Shown here in pieces: positions 17,182 through 26,831 of a stretch of 64,000 nt of DNA. Numbering within the stretch: position 1 is the first letter of the stretch; each line of letters starts with the position of its first letter. Below the pieces are notes generated by a model, which was given only the letters and a program-made list of their open reading frames with translations, had not been told where the DNA came from and did no database searches. The position numbers were made by a program, and so were the translations under genes. Source of the stretch: Indolivaga macrotermitis (GTDB lineage: Bacteria; Bacteroidota; Bacteroidia; Bacteroidales; Dysgonomonadaceae). Location of the stretch: positions 62,001 to 126,000 of the forward strand of contig NZ_FQUC01000009.1 of the NCBI RefSeq assembly GCF_900128985.1, in the 5' to 3' direction.

Positions 17182-17898
17182 ATGAGAGTAAAAGATCTTT
17201 TACTTGTTTTTATTTCAGGGGTTTTTCTCCCTGTTTTTGCGCAAAGCGGCAAGGTTGAACAAACAGATGTACTAGAGGCTGTCTGGAACGAAAAATATGT
17301 GGTATATGAGATTCCGGATGATGCTCTATCCGGCAACTATAGTTCTCTGTTATATCCATATATTCTGAGAGAAAACGAACAGGATACTACCTTTTTTTCT
17401 GCTGAAATCTACTGGAATAGTGTTGCTATAGATGGTCGTTATATTTTAGAAATAACACCTTTACAAGTTTTACTGTATAGTTCGCATGATAATTCTAATC
17501 CTAATTATTTGTATTGGATGGCAAATCTTCAGGAGAATGAATATCGTAAAATTATAAGTCATTTCCGGATATTAGTGATTCATGAATCTGAGGTGATGCT
17601 GGAGCCGTATTCGGGGAGGCTATGTTTTATATATGATTGGTTATTTACAGATCCGGCATTGTTGAGTTCCGGAAATATAAAGAGTATAACCAATAACACT
17701 AAATACGAAAAAATGTATGATCAGATAACTAAAGATCATCTGTATATTAACTTTTTTGTGTTGCTGAACGAAATTAATTCATGCCTTGATAATCGTCATA
17801 TTTCTGTTCCGGAGAAAGAAATTTTCTTTTCTACCCAGATATTGCGAATGATAAACAATACGGATGAATTAGCAGCGCCTTCAACTGTCGCAGAATAG
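17182..17898 (+). CDS. Exported protein of unknown function
   Basis: A 238-residue protein with a clear signal peptide (MRVKDLLLVFISGVFLPVFA, cleavage before QSGK). No domain or motif is recognised; the body has many aromatic and acidic residues and ends in AAPSTVAE. It starts 6 bp after the lipoprotein gene and is likely its operon partner in the periplasm or outer membrane. No terminator is seen before the dnaN promoter. Confidence 0.65.
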   Translation: MRVKDLLLVFISGVFLPVFAQSGKVEQTDVLEAVWNEKYVVYEIPDDALSGNYSSLLYPYILRENEQDTTFFSAEIYWNSVAIDGRYILEITPLQVLLYSSHDNSNPNYLYWMANLQENEYRKIISHFRILVIHESEVMLEPYSGRLCFIYDWLFTDPALLSSGNIKSITNNTKYEKMYDQITKDHLYINFFVLLNEINSCLDNRHISVPEKEIFFSTQILRMINNTDELAAPSTVAE

Positions 17899-17911
17899 TG
17901 GGTTGGTTCTA

Positions 17912-17943
17912 TTTGTAGTTAAAGAAAAATATCGTTACATTTG
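17912..17943 (+). promoter_or_regulatory. Promoter of dnaN
   Basis: TTTG (17912-17915), 20-bp spacer, then TACATTTG (17936-17943): a full Bacteroidetes housekeeping promoter with both boxes. The predicted leader is about 65 nt. Confidence 0.65.
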
Positions 17944-18014
17944 CTTTGATAAAGATCAAAGAAAAAATACTCGATCTGTTTATTTTATATCGGTAACTTA
18001 ATAAAACTAAATAT

Positions 18015-19139
18015 ATGAGATTTGTTGTATCCAGTACTGCTTTACTGAGTCATTTGCAGTCAATAAGCAAAGTAATCAATTCAAAAAACACATTGCCTAT
18101 TCTAGATTGTTTCTTATTAGAACTAAGCGATTCGAAATTGACGCTTACTGCAGCTGATACAGAGACACGTCTTGTTACATCATTAGAGGTCGGTGAAGTT
18201 CAAGGTTCCGGAAAGCTGGCTATCAATGCACGGAATTTATTAGATCCATTGAAAGAATTGCCGGATCAACCATTGACGTTCGAAATAAACGACGATAATC
18301 TCGAAATATTTATTTATTTCCATAACGGGAAATATAATTTTATAGGACAGAGTGGCGAAGAATATCCACAACCAAAAGAGTTGAAGGAAAATGCTATTAG
18401 TCTGACTATAGATCCTCAATTACTATGTACAGCTATCAACCGTACACTGTTCGCGAGTGCTGATGATGAATTGAGACCTGTGATGAATGGTATCTATTTT
18501 GATATTACGACAGAGGATTTGACGTTTGTTGCGTCTGACGGACATAAGTTGGTTCGTAGTAAAACATTATCGGTAAAAGGTTCTGAAAGAGCATCCTTTA
18601 TTTTACCGAAAAAACCGGCAAACTTATTGAAAAGCCTTCTGCCTAAAGAATCGGAAGAAGTATCGATTAAATTTGATGAAAATAATGCATATATAACCAT
18701 GTCGAGTTATACAATGACATGTCGTTTTATAGAAGGACGCTATCCGAACTACAACTCTGTAATACCTCAGAATAACCCCAATAAAGTAGTGATAGACCGG
18801 TTGTCTTTTCTTAATGCGTTGAAACGTGTATCCGTCTTCTCTAATCCAGCAAGTAGCTTGGTTAGGTTGCAATTGTCCGATAATCAAATGTTAGTTTCGG
18901 CTCAGGATATAGATTTTTCAACAGCAGCAGAAGAAACAATTCCTTGCCAGTATGATGGAACTGCTATGAATATAGGTTTCAAATCTAACTTTTTGATCGA
19001 AATCCTGAATAATATTCCGGCAGCGGAAGTATCAGTTGAACTTTCTGATCCATCGAGAGCCGGATTGATTTTCCCTATCGAAAAAGACGAAGCCGAAGAT
19101 TTATTGATGTTGCTTATGCCAATGATGCTTAACGACTAA
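18015..19139 (+). CDS. dnaN: DNA polymerase III beta sliding clamp
   Basis: Ring-shaped processivity clamp that tethers polymerase to DNA. The 374-residue length and N-terminus MRFVVSSTALLSHLQSISKVI, LPILDCFLLE and the C-terminal LLMLLMPMML are typical of Bacteroidetes DnaN. Residues RYPNYNSVIP near 240 are the conserved hydrophobic peptide-binding region. It is not next to dnaA here; instead an exonuclease gene follows, which gives a small replication-related cluster. Confidence 0.96.
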   Translation: MRFVVSSTALLSHLQSISKVINSKNTLPILDCFLLELSDSKLTLTAADTETRLVTSLEVGEVQGSGKLAINARNLLDPLKELPDQPLTFEINDDNLEIFIYFHNGKYNFIGQSGEEYPQPKELKENAISLTIDPQLLCTAINRTLFASADDELRPVMNGIYFDITTEDLTFVASDGHKLVRSKTLSVKGSERASFILPKKPANLLKSLLPKESEEVSIKFDENNAYITMSSYTMTCRFIEGRYPNYNSVIPQNNPNKVVIDRLSFLNALKRVSVFSNPASSLVRLQLSDNQMLVSAQDIDFSTAAEETIPCQYDGTAMNIGFKSNFLIEILNNIPAAEVSVELSDPSRAGLIFPIEKDEAEDLLMLLMPMMLND

Positions 19140-19165
19140 TAAATATAGAAATATAAGAATATGAA

Positions 19166-19204
19166 GATATTATCATTTCGTCAAACGGGATGATAATATT
19201 TTCA
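19166..19204 (+). terminator. Hairpin between dnaN and the exonuclease gene
   Basis: Stem ATATTATCAT (19167-19176) with ATGATAATAT (19190-19199), 13-nt loop, then TTTTC. The tail is short, so termination may be partial. Confidence 0.6.
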
Positions 19205-19221
19205 TTAAATACTCGTACTAA

Positions 19222-19992
19222 ATGGAATTAAATTTAAAGAATCCTATAGTTTTTTTTGACCTCGAAACTACAGGCACAAACATTACTCACGACAGAATAG
19301 TTGAAATTTCAATACTTAAAGTTTTCCCGAATGGAAAACAAGAAGTCAAAACCAAGCGCATTAACCCCGAAATGCCTATACCTAAAGAGTCGTCGGATAT
19401 ACATGGTATAACAGATGAAGATGTAAAGGATGCTCCGACATTTCGGCAGGTGGCTAAGTCTCTGGCCGATCAGATCGAAGGATGTGACCTGGCCGGCTTT
19501 AATTCGAGCCGTTTTGATATTCCTTTGTTGGCAGAAGAGTTTTTACGTGTAGGTCTGGATGTTGATTTCTCTAAAAAGAAGCTTATTGATGTTCAGATAA
19601 TATTCCATAAGAAAGAACAACGTACCCTGGAGGCTGCTTATAAGTTTTACTGCGATAAAAAACTCGAGGATGCTCACTCTGCTGAAGCAGATACAATAGC
19701 TACATTCGAAGTATTAAAAGCTCAGCTAGATCGTTATGAGGATTTACCTAATGATATGGCTAAATTGGCAGAAGACTATTCTTTCTTTAATAATAATGTC
19801 GATCTGGCAGGGCGTATTATCAAGAATGAAAACGGTATAGAGGTCTTTAACTTCGGTAAACATAAAGGAAAGCCGGTTTCGGAGATTCTAAGAATAGAAC
19901 CGAGCTTTTATGCATGGATGATGGATGCCGATTTTCCCTTAAATACTAAACAAACCCTGACAAAGATAAAATTAAGGGAAATGAATAAATGA
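19222..19992 (+). CDS. DnaQ-like 3'-5' exonuclease (DEDDh)
   Basis: A 256-residue DEDDh-type exonuclease, likely the proofreading epsilon subunit or an accessory exonuclease. The motifs are FFDLETTG (Asp13, Glu15), GFNSSRFDIPLL (second Asp), and HSAEADT holding His and the last Asp. After the ~180-residue catalytic core, the segment VFNFGKHKGKPVSEIL and SFYAWMMDADFP is a C-terminal domain seen in Bacteroidetes and phage exonucleases. The stop codon overlaps the next start (ATGA). Position next to dnaN supports a replication role. Confidence 0.88.
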   Translation: MELNLKNPIVFFDLETTGTNITHDRIVEISILKVFPNGKQEVKTKRINPEMPIPKESSDIHGITDEDVKDAPTFRQVAKSLADQIEGCDLAGFNSSRFDIPLLAEEFLRVGLDVDFSKKKLIDVQIIFHKKEQRTLEAAYKFYCDKKLEDAHSAEADTIATFEVLKAQLDRYEDLPNDMAKLAEDYSFFNNNVDLAGRIIKNENGIEVFNFGKHKGKPVSEILRIEPSFYAWMMDADFPLNTKQTLTKIKLREMNK

Positions 19993-20501
19993 AGATGATG
20001 GCATGTTATATATTGCTGTTCATTGCTGGACTTATTCTTGTCGTTTTCATTGTCGGACTGTGTCTGCCCAAAGAGAGAGTGGTCATATGCCAGACAACAT
20101 TAAATGCTCCTCCCGAAAATGTATATAATATTGTAACAGACAATGATAACTGGCATTATCGTAAATCTATCCAAGAATTGCGTATAGTGGATCGTAACGG
20201 AGGCGCTGAGAAATGGGTTGAAACATCAGCAGATGGAACCACTATAGATTTTGCTACCAGAGAAAAGATTCCATATTCATTTTATTCATTCGATATGGAA
20301 AGTAAGCTGTTTAAAGGATATTGGACGGCTGATATTAAAGAAATAGCTGGAGGTAAGACTTTATTTACAGCAACAGAATATATACAAGTGAAAAATCCGG
20401 TCATTAAAGTGTTATCATATTTATTCTTTGATATAAAGAAATTGATGGCTGACTACCAAAATGACTTAATGCTTGAAATAGAAAAGAGAAATTCTAAGTA
20501 A
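19989..20501 (+). CDS. SRPBCC-fold membrane-anchored protein
   Basis: A 170-residue protein with an N-terminal transmembrane helix (residues 5-25) and a START/Bet v1-like domain: VVICQTTLNAPPENVYNIVTD is the opening strand and helix of the polyketide cyclase/SRPBCC family, and GYWTADIKEIAGGKTLFTATE its central sheet. This fold binds hydrophobic ligands; the ligand is unknown. Its start codon overlaps the exonuclease stop, so it is translationally coupled, though no functional link is evident. Confidence 0.75.
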   Translation: MKMMACYILLFIAGLILVVFIVGLCLPKERVVICQTTLNAPPENVYNIVTDNDNWHYRKSIQELRIVDRNGGAEKWVETSADGTTIDFATREKIPYSFYSFDMESKLFKGYWTADIKEIAGGKTLFTATEYIQVKNPVIKVLSYLFFDIKKLMADYQNDLMLEIEKRNSK

Positions 20502-20527
20502 TAGGATATAAAAGTTCATATATGGTA

Positions 20528-20558
20528 TTTGAACTTCATAAATAAAGATTTATCTTTG
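20528..20558 (+). promoter_or_regulatory. Promoter of the rplY operon
   Basis: TTTG (20528-20531), 19-bp spacer, TATCTTTG (20551-20558). The ~75-nt leader contains a small hairpin TAAGGA/TCCTTA (20594-20609) that could be a regulatory site. Confidence 0.7.
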
Positions 20559-20638
20559 CAGTCGCTTTTCTTGAAAGCCCGTGTGATGGGAACTAAGGAA
20601 TAGTCCTTAATTTGAGTAACACAATTTAAAATTAGAAA

Positions 20639-21223
20639 ATGAAAACATTTGAATTAAAAGGATCATTAAGATCAGACTTAGGAAAAAAAGCTACGAAAGC
20701 AGTTCGTAGAGAAGGAGTTATTCCAGCTGTTATTTACGGTGGAGAAAAATCAACAGATGCTATCTCTTTCGGAGTTGCAGCTTCGGATGTACGTAAATTA
20801 ATTTACACTCCAGAGATTTTCCTTGTGAATTTGACGCTTGACGGAAAAGAATATAAGGCTATCTTGAAAGACATTCAGTTCCATGCTGTATCGGATGAAG
20901 TTCTTCACTTGGATTTCCTTCATGTATTTGAAGATAAACCAATCGTTATCGAAGTTCCTGTAGTATTAGATGGTTTGGCTGAAGGTGTTAAAGCCGGGGG
21001 TAAATTATCTTTGGATACTCGTAAACTGAAAGTGAAAGCATTGTACAAAAATGTACCTGAGAAACTTCACATCAATATTGAACACCTGTCTCTAGGTAAA
21101 TCTATTCAGGTAGGAGAATTGAGTTTCGATGGTCTTGAGTTATTAAATGCTAAGAATGCTGTAGTATGCCGCGTTCAATTGACTCGTGCTGCAAGAGGTC
21201 TTGCTGCTAAGGGCGGTAAATAA
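20639..21223 (+). CDS. rplY: 50S ribosomal protein L25 (Ctc form)
   Basis: Binds 5S rRNA. At 194 residues it is the two-domain TL5/Ctc form: the N-terminal L25 domain ([35 protein letters not shown] is split as the usual start, KALRR-like region present) and the C-terminal beta domain. It lies in an operon with pth and an S4-domain gene (11 and 25 bp gaps), a common bacterial order linking 5S binding with peptidyl-tRNA recycling. Confidence 0.95.
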   Translation: MKTFELKGSLRSDLGKKATKAVRREGVIPAVIYGGEKSTDAISFGVAASDVRKLIYTPEIFLVNLTLDGKEYKAILKDIQFHAVSDEVLHLDFLHVFEDKPIVIEVPVVLDGLAEGVKAGGKLSLDTRKLKVKALYKNVPEKLHINIEHLSLGKSIQVGELSFDGLELLNAKNAVVCRVQLTRAARGLAAKGGK

Positions 21224-21234
21224 GAGAGACATTA

Positions 21235-21798
21235 ATGAAATACTTAATTGCTGGTTTGGGCAATATTGGCGACGAATACCAATATACCCGGCACAATATA
21301 GGATTCAGAGTATTGGACGCTTTAGCAAAGGCGTCCAATATTGTTTTCACCGATAGGCGTTATGGAGAGGTTGCAGAATTGAAAGTGAAAGGTAAAACTT
21401 TGATCTTGCTAAAGCCCTCTACATATATGAACCTTAGTGGAAATGCTATACGGTATTGGCTGAAGGAAGAAAAAATACCGGTTGAGAATCTTTTGGTTAT
21501 AGTCGATGACCTTGCGTTGCCGTTCGGTTCGCTTCGGTTGAAAGGAAAGGGTAGTGATGCCGGGCATAATGGTTTAAGAAGTATCCAGTCCATATTAGGT
21601 ACGCAGGTTTATTCGAGGCTAAGGTTTGGTATTGGAAATGATTTTGCTAAAGGACGGCAAGTCGATTATGTATTAGGTGAGTTTTCGGAAGAAGAAGAAG
21701 CCGCTTTGCCTGAGCGTCTGAAAACTGCAGACGAAATAATAAAAAGTTTCTGCTTGGCAGGTTTGCAAAATACTATGAATCAGTATAATAACAAGTAA
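21235..21798 (+). CDS. pth: Peptidyl-tRNA hydrolase
   Basis: Releases peptides from tRNAs dropped by the ribosome. The 187-residue protein has the conserved [18 protein letters not shown] with Asn10 and catalytic His20, [10 protein letters not shown], and VDDLALPFG with Asp near residue 90-92, then GHNGLRSI. It sits between rplY and an S4-domain gene. Confidence 0.95.
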   Translation: MKYLIAGLGNIGDEYQYTRHNIGFRVLDALAKASNIVFTDRRYGEVAELKVKGKTLILLKPSTYMNLSGNAIRYWLKEEKIPVENLLVIVDDLALPFGSLRLKGKGSDAGHNGLRSIQSILGTQVYSRLRFGIGNDFAKGRQVDYVLGEFSEEEEAALPERLKTADEIIKSFCLAGLQNTMNQYNNK

Positions 21799-21823
21799 GA
21801 AGCTGTAGTATAAGTTTGTTATT

Positions 21824-22249
21824 ATGAAAGAAGATAAAAACGAAGTACGTATAGACAAATGGTTATGGTCGGTCAGACTATTTAAAACCAGAACTCTGGC
21901 TGTAGAGGCTTGTAAAAAGGGAAGGGTTTCGATACAAGGGACCACTATAAAACCATCAAGAAATATTAAGGTCGGGGAGATCATACAAATAAGAAAATCT
22001 CCGATATCTTACTCTTTTGAAGTATTAGCGCTTGCTGATAAGCGGATGGGAGCAAAGCTTGTACCCGAATATATGAAGGATGTAACTCCTGAATCTGAAT
22101 ATAAAATCCTGGAATTAAGCAAGGCCAGTGGTTTTGTTGATAGGGGAAGAGGGATGGGACGCCCAACAAAGAAGGATCGCCGGGATCTGGAGGACTTTAT
22201 TGACGATTCGTTTTTCGACGAATGGGATTTTGATTCGGACGAAGGTTGA
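21824..22249 (+). CDS. S4-domain RNA-binding protein (Hsp15/HslR-like)
   Basis: A 141-residue S4-domain protein: VRIDKWLWSVRLFKTRTLAVEACKKG matches the start of Hsp15, which binds stalled 50S-nascent-chain-tRNA complexes and helps recycle them. RVSIQGTTIKPSRNIKVGEII is the rest of the S4 fold, and the C-terminus is acidic (DDSFFDEWDFDSDEG). The neighbouring pth, which also rescues peptidyl-tRNA, fits this role. Confidence 0.88.
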   Translation: MKEDKNEVRIDKWLWSVRLFKTRTLAVEACKKGRVSIQGTTIKPSRNIKVGEIIQIRKSPISYSFEVLALADKRMGAKLVPEYMKDVTPESEYKILELSKASGFVDRGRGMGRPTKKDRRDLEDFIDDSFFDEWDFDSDEG

Positions 22250-22318
22250 GAAATTTATAAGTTCTTTTTTTTTTGTAAGATATAGTCTTGTAGAACTATA
22301 TTTTAATTATAAAATAAT

Positions 22319-22349
22319 AAAGGGATGCCTAATATTTAAGCATCCCTTT
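22319..22349. terminator. Bidirectional terminator between hslR-like gene and clpC
   Basis: Stem AAAGGGATGC (22319-22328) with GCATCCCTTT (22340-22349), 11-nt loop. AT-rich flanks on both sides suit both convergent genes, but neither T run is long. Confidence 0.7.
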
Positions 22350-22369
22350 ATCTATGTTATAGTTTCTGA

Positions 22370-24913
22370 TTATGAAACAGTTTCTTCAACTTTCTGAGTG
22401 ACTTTTATTTTGCCTGCTTCTTTATCTAAAGTAGCCTCAATAATGTCACCTTCTTTTAAGTTTCCGGCTAAGATCAATTCCGCGATTTCATCTTCGAGGT
22501 ATGTTTGAATAGCTCTTTTCAGAGGTCTTGCTCCAAATTGAACATCATATCCTTTATCCGCAATAAAGTCTTTAGCCTCGTTTGTCAGTACCAGAGTATA
22601 ACCGAGTTCTTTGATGCGTTTGTTGAAGTCGCTCATGTCAATGTCAATGATCTTATTGATAGATTCTTTGCTCAACTGATCGAATGTTACAATATCATCG
22701 ATACGGTTCAAAAATTCAGGAGAGAATGTCTTATTTAATGCTTTCTGAATTATGCTCCTTGAATATTCGTTGTTCACATTGTCAAGGGCATTACCTGCAC
22801 TGAATCCTACACCTTTTCCGAAATCTTTCAACTGGCGTGTTCCGACGTTCGATGTCATTATAAGAATTGTATTCTTAAAATCAACCTTATGTCCAAGACT
22901 ATCAGTTAGATGTCCTTCATCTAATACCTGTAATAACAGGTTGAAGACATCCGGGTGGGCTTTTTCTATTTCATCTAGCAATACAACAGAATAAGGTTTC
23001 CGACGTACTTTCTCAGTCATAAGTCCACCTTCTTCGTATCCGACATATCCGGGAGGCGCTCCGACAAGACGCGATACATTGAATTTCTCCATATACTCAC
23101 TCATATCGATACGGATAAGTGCATCTGCAGAGTCGAATAACTGTTCTGCGATCTTTTTTGCTAAGTGGGTTTTACCGACACCGGTTGGTCCTAAGAACAT
23201 AAATGTACCGATTGGTTTATTGGGGTCTTTAAGTCCTACACGGTTTCGTTGTATAGCCTTCACTATTTTATTAATCGCATCATCCTGCCCGATAACAGCC
23301 TTTTTCAAAGATTCTTTCATGCCCAGAAGTTTCAATCCTTCAGCCTCTGCAATACTTTGTACCGGTATGCCGGACATCATGGATATTACCTCTGCTACTT
23401 TTTCTTCGTCAACAGTCTGTGGTTGCTCCTTCAGTTGTTTTTCCCAGTTTGTTTCTTCCTGTTCCAACTGAAGTAACAACTGGCGTTGTTTATCCCTGAA
23501 ACTGGCAGCAAGTTCATATTTCTGAGCTTTAACTGCACTGGTTTTCTGATCGACAATATCTTTCAATGAATTTTCAAGTTCTTCTATAACAGGTGGAACA
23601 TTGATATTAGCCAGGTGCATTCTGGAACCGGCTTCATCAAGAGCATCGATTGCTTTATCAGGGAAATTACGGTCTGTGATATACCTGTCGGTCAGTTTAA
23701 CACAAGCTTCGAGAGCTGCGTCTGTATATTTAACATTGTGATGGTCTTCGTAACGCTCTTTGATATTTTTCAATATCTGGAGAGTTTCTTCTGCAGTAGT
23801 TGGCTCAACCAACACTTTCTGGAAACGCCTTTCCAAAGCACCGTCTTTCTCAATATTCTTTCTATATTCATCCAGAGTCGTTGCTCCAATACATTGTATT
23901 TCACCTCTGGCCAAAGCCGGTTTCAACATATTAGCAGCATCAAGCGATCCGGTTGCACCTCCTGCACCGACAATAGTGTGTATCTCATCTATAAATAAGA
24001 TGATATTGGGGTTTTTGGACAACTCATTCAGGATAGCTTTAATACGTTCTTCAAATTGTCCCCGATATTTAGTTCCGGCAACAACAGAAGCCATGTCCAG
24101 AGATATAACGCGCTTGTCGAATAATATTCTGGATACCTTCTTTTGAATGATACGTAAAGCCAGACCTTCAACAATAGCTGATTTTCCTACACCCGGCTCA
24201 CCGATAAGTATCGGATTGTTTTTCTTCCGGCGGCTTAGTATTTGAGCCAGCCGTTCAATTTCCTTTTCGCGGCCTACTATCGGATCTAACTTGTTTTCCT
24301 GTGCAGCCTTAGTCATATCTGTACCGAAGTTATCCAGTACAGGTGTATCAGAGGCTTGGCGCGATTGTTGAGTGTTGACATTCTGGTATGGCGCTGCATT
24401 ATCCAGAGAGTCATCATCTTCGTCGTCTGTAAAGTCTGCTCCCATTTTAGGAGACAGGTCTTTATCGATATTTTCGTCTAAATTTTTGATATACATAAAT
24501 GCTCCTGCGTAATTAAGATTTCGTGATTCCAAAGCTTGCGCTGCAATATTGTCACTGTCTTTTAATATTGCCAATAGCAAGTGTTCCGAATCTGTTTCTC
24601 TACTTTTGGTGAGACGAGCTTCTAAAATGCTAAGTCTCAAAATTTTTTCTGTATTTTTAGTTAAAACTACCTCTTTGTTTTCAGTATTAAGAGGCATATC
24701 ATGTTGATTGGTAATGCGGCTATCCACATCCAGCTTCAAATCGTTCAAATCTATACCAAAATCACCCAATGCCTGTATGGCCACTCCTTCTCCGTTGCGG
24801 AGAATTCCAAGCATCAAATGTTCAGGTCCCAGATAAGAGTTCTGAAGGCGTCCGGCTTCCTCACGACTATAATTCATGATTTTGCGGACTCTTTGTGAAA
24901 AATTATTCTCCAT
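22370..24913 (-). CDS. clpC: ATP-dependent Clp protease ATPase subunit ClpC
   Basis: An 847-residue Hsp100 unfoldase that feeds proteins to ClpP. The order is Clp N-domain repeats (1-145), first AAA+ module with Walker [10 protein letters not shown] and Walker [10 protein letters not shown], a UVR/M-domain coiled coil (about 430-480, [20 protein letters not shown]), and a second AAA+ module with [21 protein letters not shown] and the C-terminal D2 small domain. The N-domain and M-domain identify ClpC rather than ClpB or ClpA. The gene is monocistronic with a TATATTTG box 37 bp upstream of its ATG. Confidence 0.95.
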   Translation of the reverse strand: MENNFSQRVRKIMNYSREEAGRLQNSYLGPEHLMLGILRNGEGVAIQALGDFGIDLNDLKLDVDSRITNQHDMPLNTENKEVVLTKNTEKILRLSILEARLTKSRETDSEHLLLAILKDSDNIAAQALESRNLNYAGAFMYIKNLDENIDKDLSPKMGADFTDDEDDDSLDNAAPYQNVNTQQSRQASDTPVLDNFGTDMTKAAQENKLDPIVGREKEIERLAQILSRRKKNNPILIGEPGVGKSAIVEGLALRIIQKKVSRILFDKRVISLDMASVVAGTKYRGQFEERIKAILNELSKNPNIILFIDEIHTIVGAGGATGSLDAANMLKPALARGEIQCIGATTLDEYRKNIEKDGALERRFQKVLVEPTTAEETLQILKNIKERYEDHHNVKYTDAALEACVKLTDRYITDRNFPDKAIDALDEAGSRMHLANINVPPVIEELENSLKDIVDQKTSAVKAQKYELAASFRDKQRQLLLQLEQEETNWEKQLKEQPQTVDEEKVAEVISMMSGIPVQSIAEAEGLKLLGMKESLKKAVIGQDDAINKIVKAIQRNRVGLKDPNKPIGTFMFLGPTGVGKTHLAKKIAEQLFDSADALIRIDMSEYMEKFNVSRLVGAPPGYVGYEEGGLMTEKVRRKPYSVVLLDEIEKAHPDVFNLLLQVLDEGHLTDSLGHKVDFKNTILIMTSNVGTRQLKDFGKGVGFSAGNALDNVNNEYSRSIIQKALNKTFSPEFLNRIDDIVTFDQLSKESINKIIDIDMSDFNKRIKELGYTLVLTNEAKDFIADKGYDVQFGARPLKRAIQTYLEDEIAELILAGNLKEGDIIEATLDKEAGKIKVTQKVEETVS

Positions 24914-25251
24914 AATCTTTATACCTTTTTATTTGATGTGTTGTATCATACAAATATATGAATTGTATTCAACTTCCTACTAATTTTTAAGTTCTACTAA
25001 CTCTAAACAAAAATGATGCCACAAAAGTTGCTGTGGTTTTTATCATTTTATCTATGGGCGAAAGACAACCTTTATTAAGTAAATATATAATTCTTTCGGT
25101 AAAGGTGGCGGTGATGTATAGTTAAATGTCTTAAAACGACCTGTAAATAAGAAAGAAAATAGCATTAATCAGATAAAGATTGACAAAATGAGACCTGACT
25201 CAATTATTTTTTTTATTTTTGTCATATAAAGAAGTATAGAGACATATAATA
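24914..25251. promoter_or_regulatory. Divergent intergenic region of clpC and peptide transporter
   Basis: A 338-bp gap. Minus-strand TATATTTG (24951-24958) is the clpC -7 box; plus-strand TATTTTTG (25214-25221) serves the transporter. Between them lies an orphan hairpin (25010-25049: AAAATGAT/ATCATTTT outer, CCACA/TGTGG inner, then Ts). No ORF is convincing. Confidence 0.5.
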
Positions 25252-26805
25252 ATGAGAACATCAGATCCGGAGTTGGGCTCGTCTGAAGAGTCGGCTCGAA
25301 AAGATGGAGGCGCATCTGCAAAGAGTGCAGAATTGACCTTAGAGCAAATACAAAATTTTGAAGGTAAGTATCCTAAACAGTTATGGTATCTGTTTACGGT
25401 AGAAATGTGGGAACGTTTTTGTTTCTACGGAATGCGTGGGATTTTAACCATATTCATGGTTGATCGTTTATTCCTTCATGAGAAGGAAGCTAACCTTAAA
25501 TACGGAGCTATACAAGCTTTCGTTTATGCCTTTACTTTTCTGGGCGGTATTTTTGCAGACAAAATACTGGGGTTCAAAAAATCCCTGACTTTCGGTGCTT
25601 TCATGATGATTCTTGGTAATGCTCTTATTGCTGTATCACCGGATCATTTCTTTTATATTGGTATAACCTTGTCGGTGATCGGTACAGGCTTTTTCAAACC
25701 GAATATTTCATCGATGGTCGGATATTTATATAAAGACGGAGATTCGAGAAAGGAAGCCGGTTTCAGCCTTTTCTATGCAGGTATCAATGTGGGTGCTTTA
25801 TTAGGAGGTGCAGTTTGTGTCTGGTTAGGTAAAAATCATTCATGGAGTTTGGCCTTTCTGGCTGCTGCGATTGTAATGTTTCTAGGATTGGTAACTTTCA
25901 CCCTGACTAAAAAACACCTGGGACCTATTGGAGACAGTCCTCTTAAGGAAGCTTTACCAAAGGTGAGATTGAAAAAGGAGGTTTTTGTATACATAATTGC
26001 CCTTCTAACTATTCCTCTTATTTATATAATGATTCAGAATACCGATTATACCGATTACTTTATGTATACAATCGGTCCTCTGGCATTGATATATTTCTTC
26101 TATCAGTTTATGAAGGTGTCGACAAAAGCTGACAGGAAAAAACTGACAGCCGCCTTAATACTGATTCTTTTATCTATTGTCTTTTTTGCATTATTCGAGC
26201 AGGCAGGAGGTTCTCTTGCTTTATTCGCAAAGAATAATCTACATGATAAACTTCTATTCTTCCATATCGATCCTAATATTGTAAATAATGGCGCCAATGC
26301 CTTTTTTGTCATAGCCTTTGCGCCGTTGTTAGGCTTGGTCTGGGTTTGGCTCGATAAAAGACGTCTGGAGCCAAATACAGTTGTGAAATTTGGTATTAGC
26401 TTTATTTTGCTGGCTGTATCATATTATATATTGTTTTCGACACGCCTATTTGCGAATGAAAATGGTATCACTTCGTTAAATGTCTTTACGGGAGCCTATT
26501 TTGTGATGACTATAGCCGAGCTATGTTTGTCGCCAATCGGTTTGTCTATGATTACAAGTCTGTCACCGAAGCATCTTTCAGGAATGATGATGGGGCTTTG
26601 GTTTCTGGCAAGTGCATACGGACAGTATCTCGCAGGACTTATCGGTGCCGGTATTTCTAACCCGAATGAAAATGCAACATTACTTGAAAAACTAGATTCA
26701 TACACAAGTGGATACGGGCAACTGGCTTTGTATGCTGTAATAGTAGGGGTTCTGGTATTGATATTTTCCCCCATTGTCAGGAAACTGATGCAGGAAGTGA
26801 AATAA
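25252..26805 (+). CDS. POT-family proton-dependent peptide transporter
   Basis: A 517-residue inner-membrane importer of di- and tripeptides coupled to protons. The POT signature ExxERFxYYG appears as EMWERFCFYG near residue 55, and FFKPNISSMVG near 140 is the second PTR2 signature. About 12-14 hydrophobic helices are visible. The N-terminal ~45 residues are hydrophilic and unusually Glu/Ser rich. A second POT gene follows after 26 bp, so the pair forms an operon, fitting an amino-acid and peptide-fermenting lifestyle (inference). Confidence 0.92.
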   Translation: MRTSDPELGSSEESARKDGGASAKSAELTLEQIQNFEGKYPKQLWYLFTVEMWERFCFYGMRGILTIFMVDRLFLHEKEANLKYGAIQAFVYAFTFLGGIFADKILGFKKSLTFGAFMMILGNALIAVSPDHFFYIGITLSVIGTGFFKPNISSMVGYLYKDGDSRKEAGFSLFYAGINVGALLGGAVCVWLGKNHSWSLAFLAAAIVMFLGLVTFTLTKKHLGPIGDSPLKEALPKVRLKKEVFVYIIALLTIPLIYIMIQNTDYTDYFMYTIGPLALIYFFYQFMKVSTKADRKKLTAALILILLSIVFFALFEQAGGSLALFAKNNLHDKLLFFHIDPNIVNNGANAFFVIAFAPLLGLVWVWLDKRRLEPNTVVKFGISFILLAVSYYILFSTRLFANENGITSLNVFTGAYFVMTIAELCLSPIGLSMITSLSPKHLSGMMMGLWFLASAYGQYLAGLIGAGISNPNENATLLEKLDSYTSGYGQLALYAVIVGVLVLIFSPIVRKLMQEVK

Positions 26806-26831
26806 ATTAAAAAAACTATATCTTATATTTT

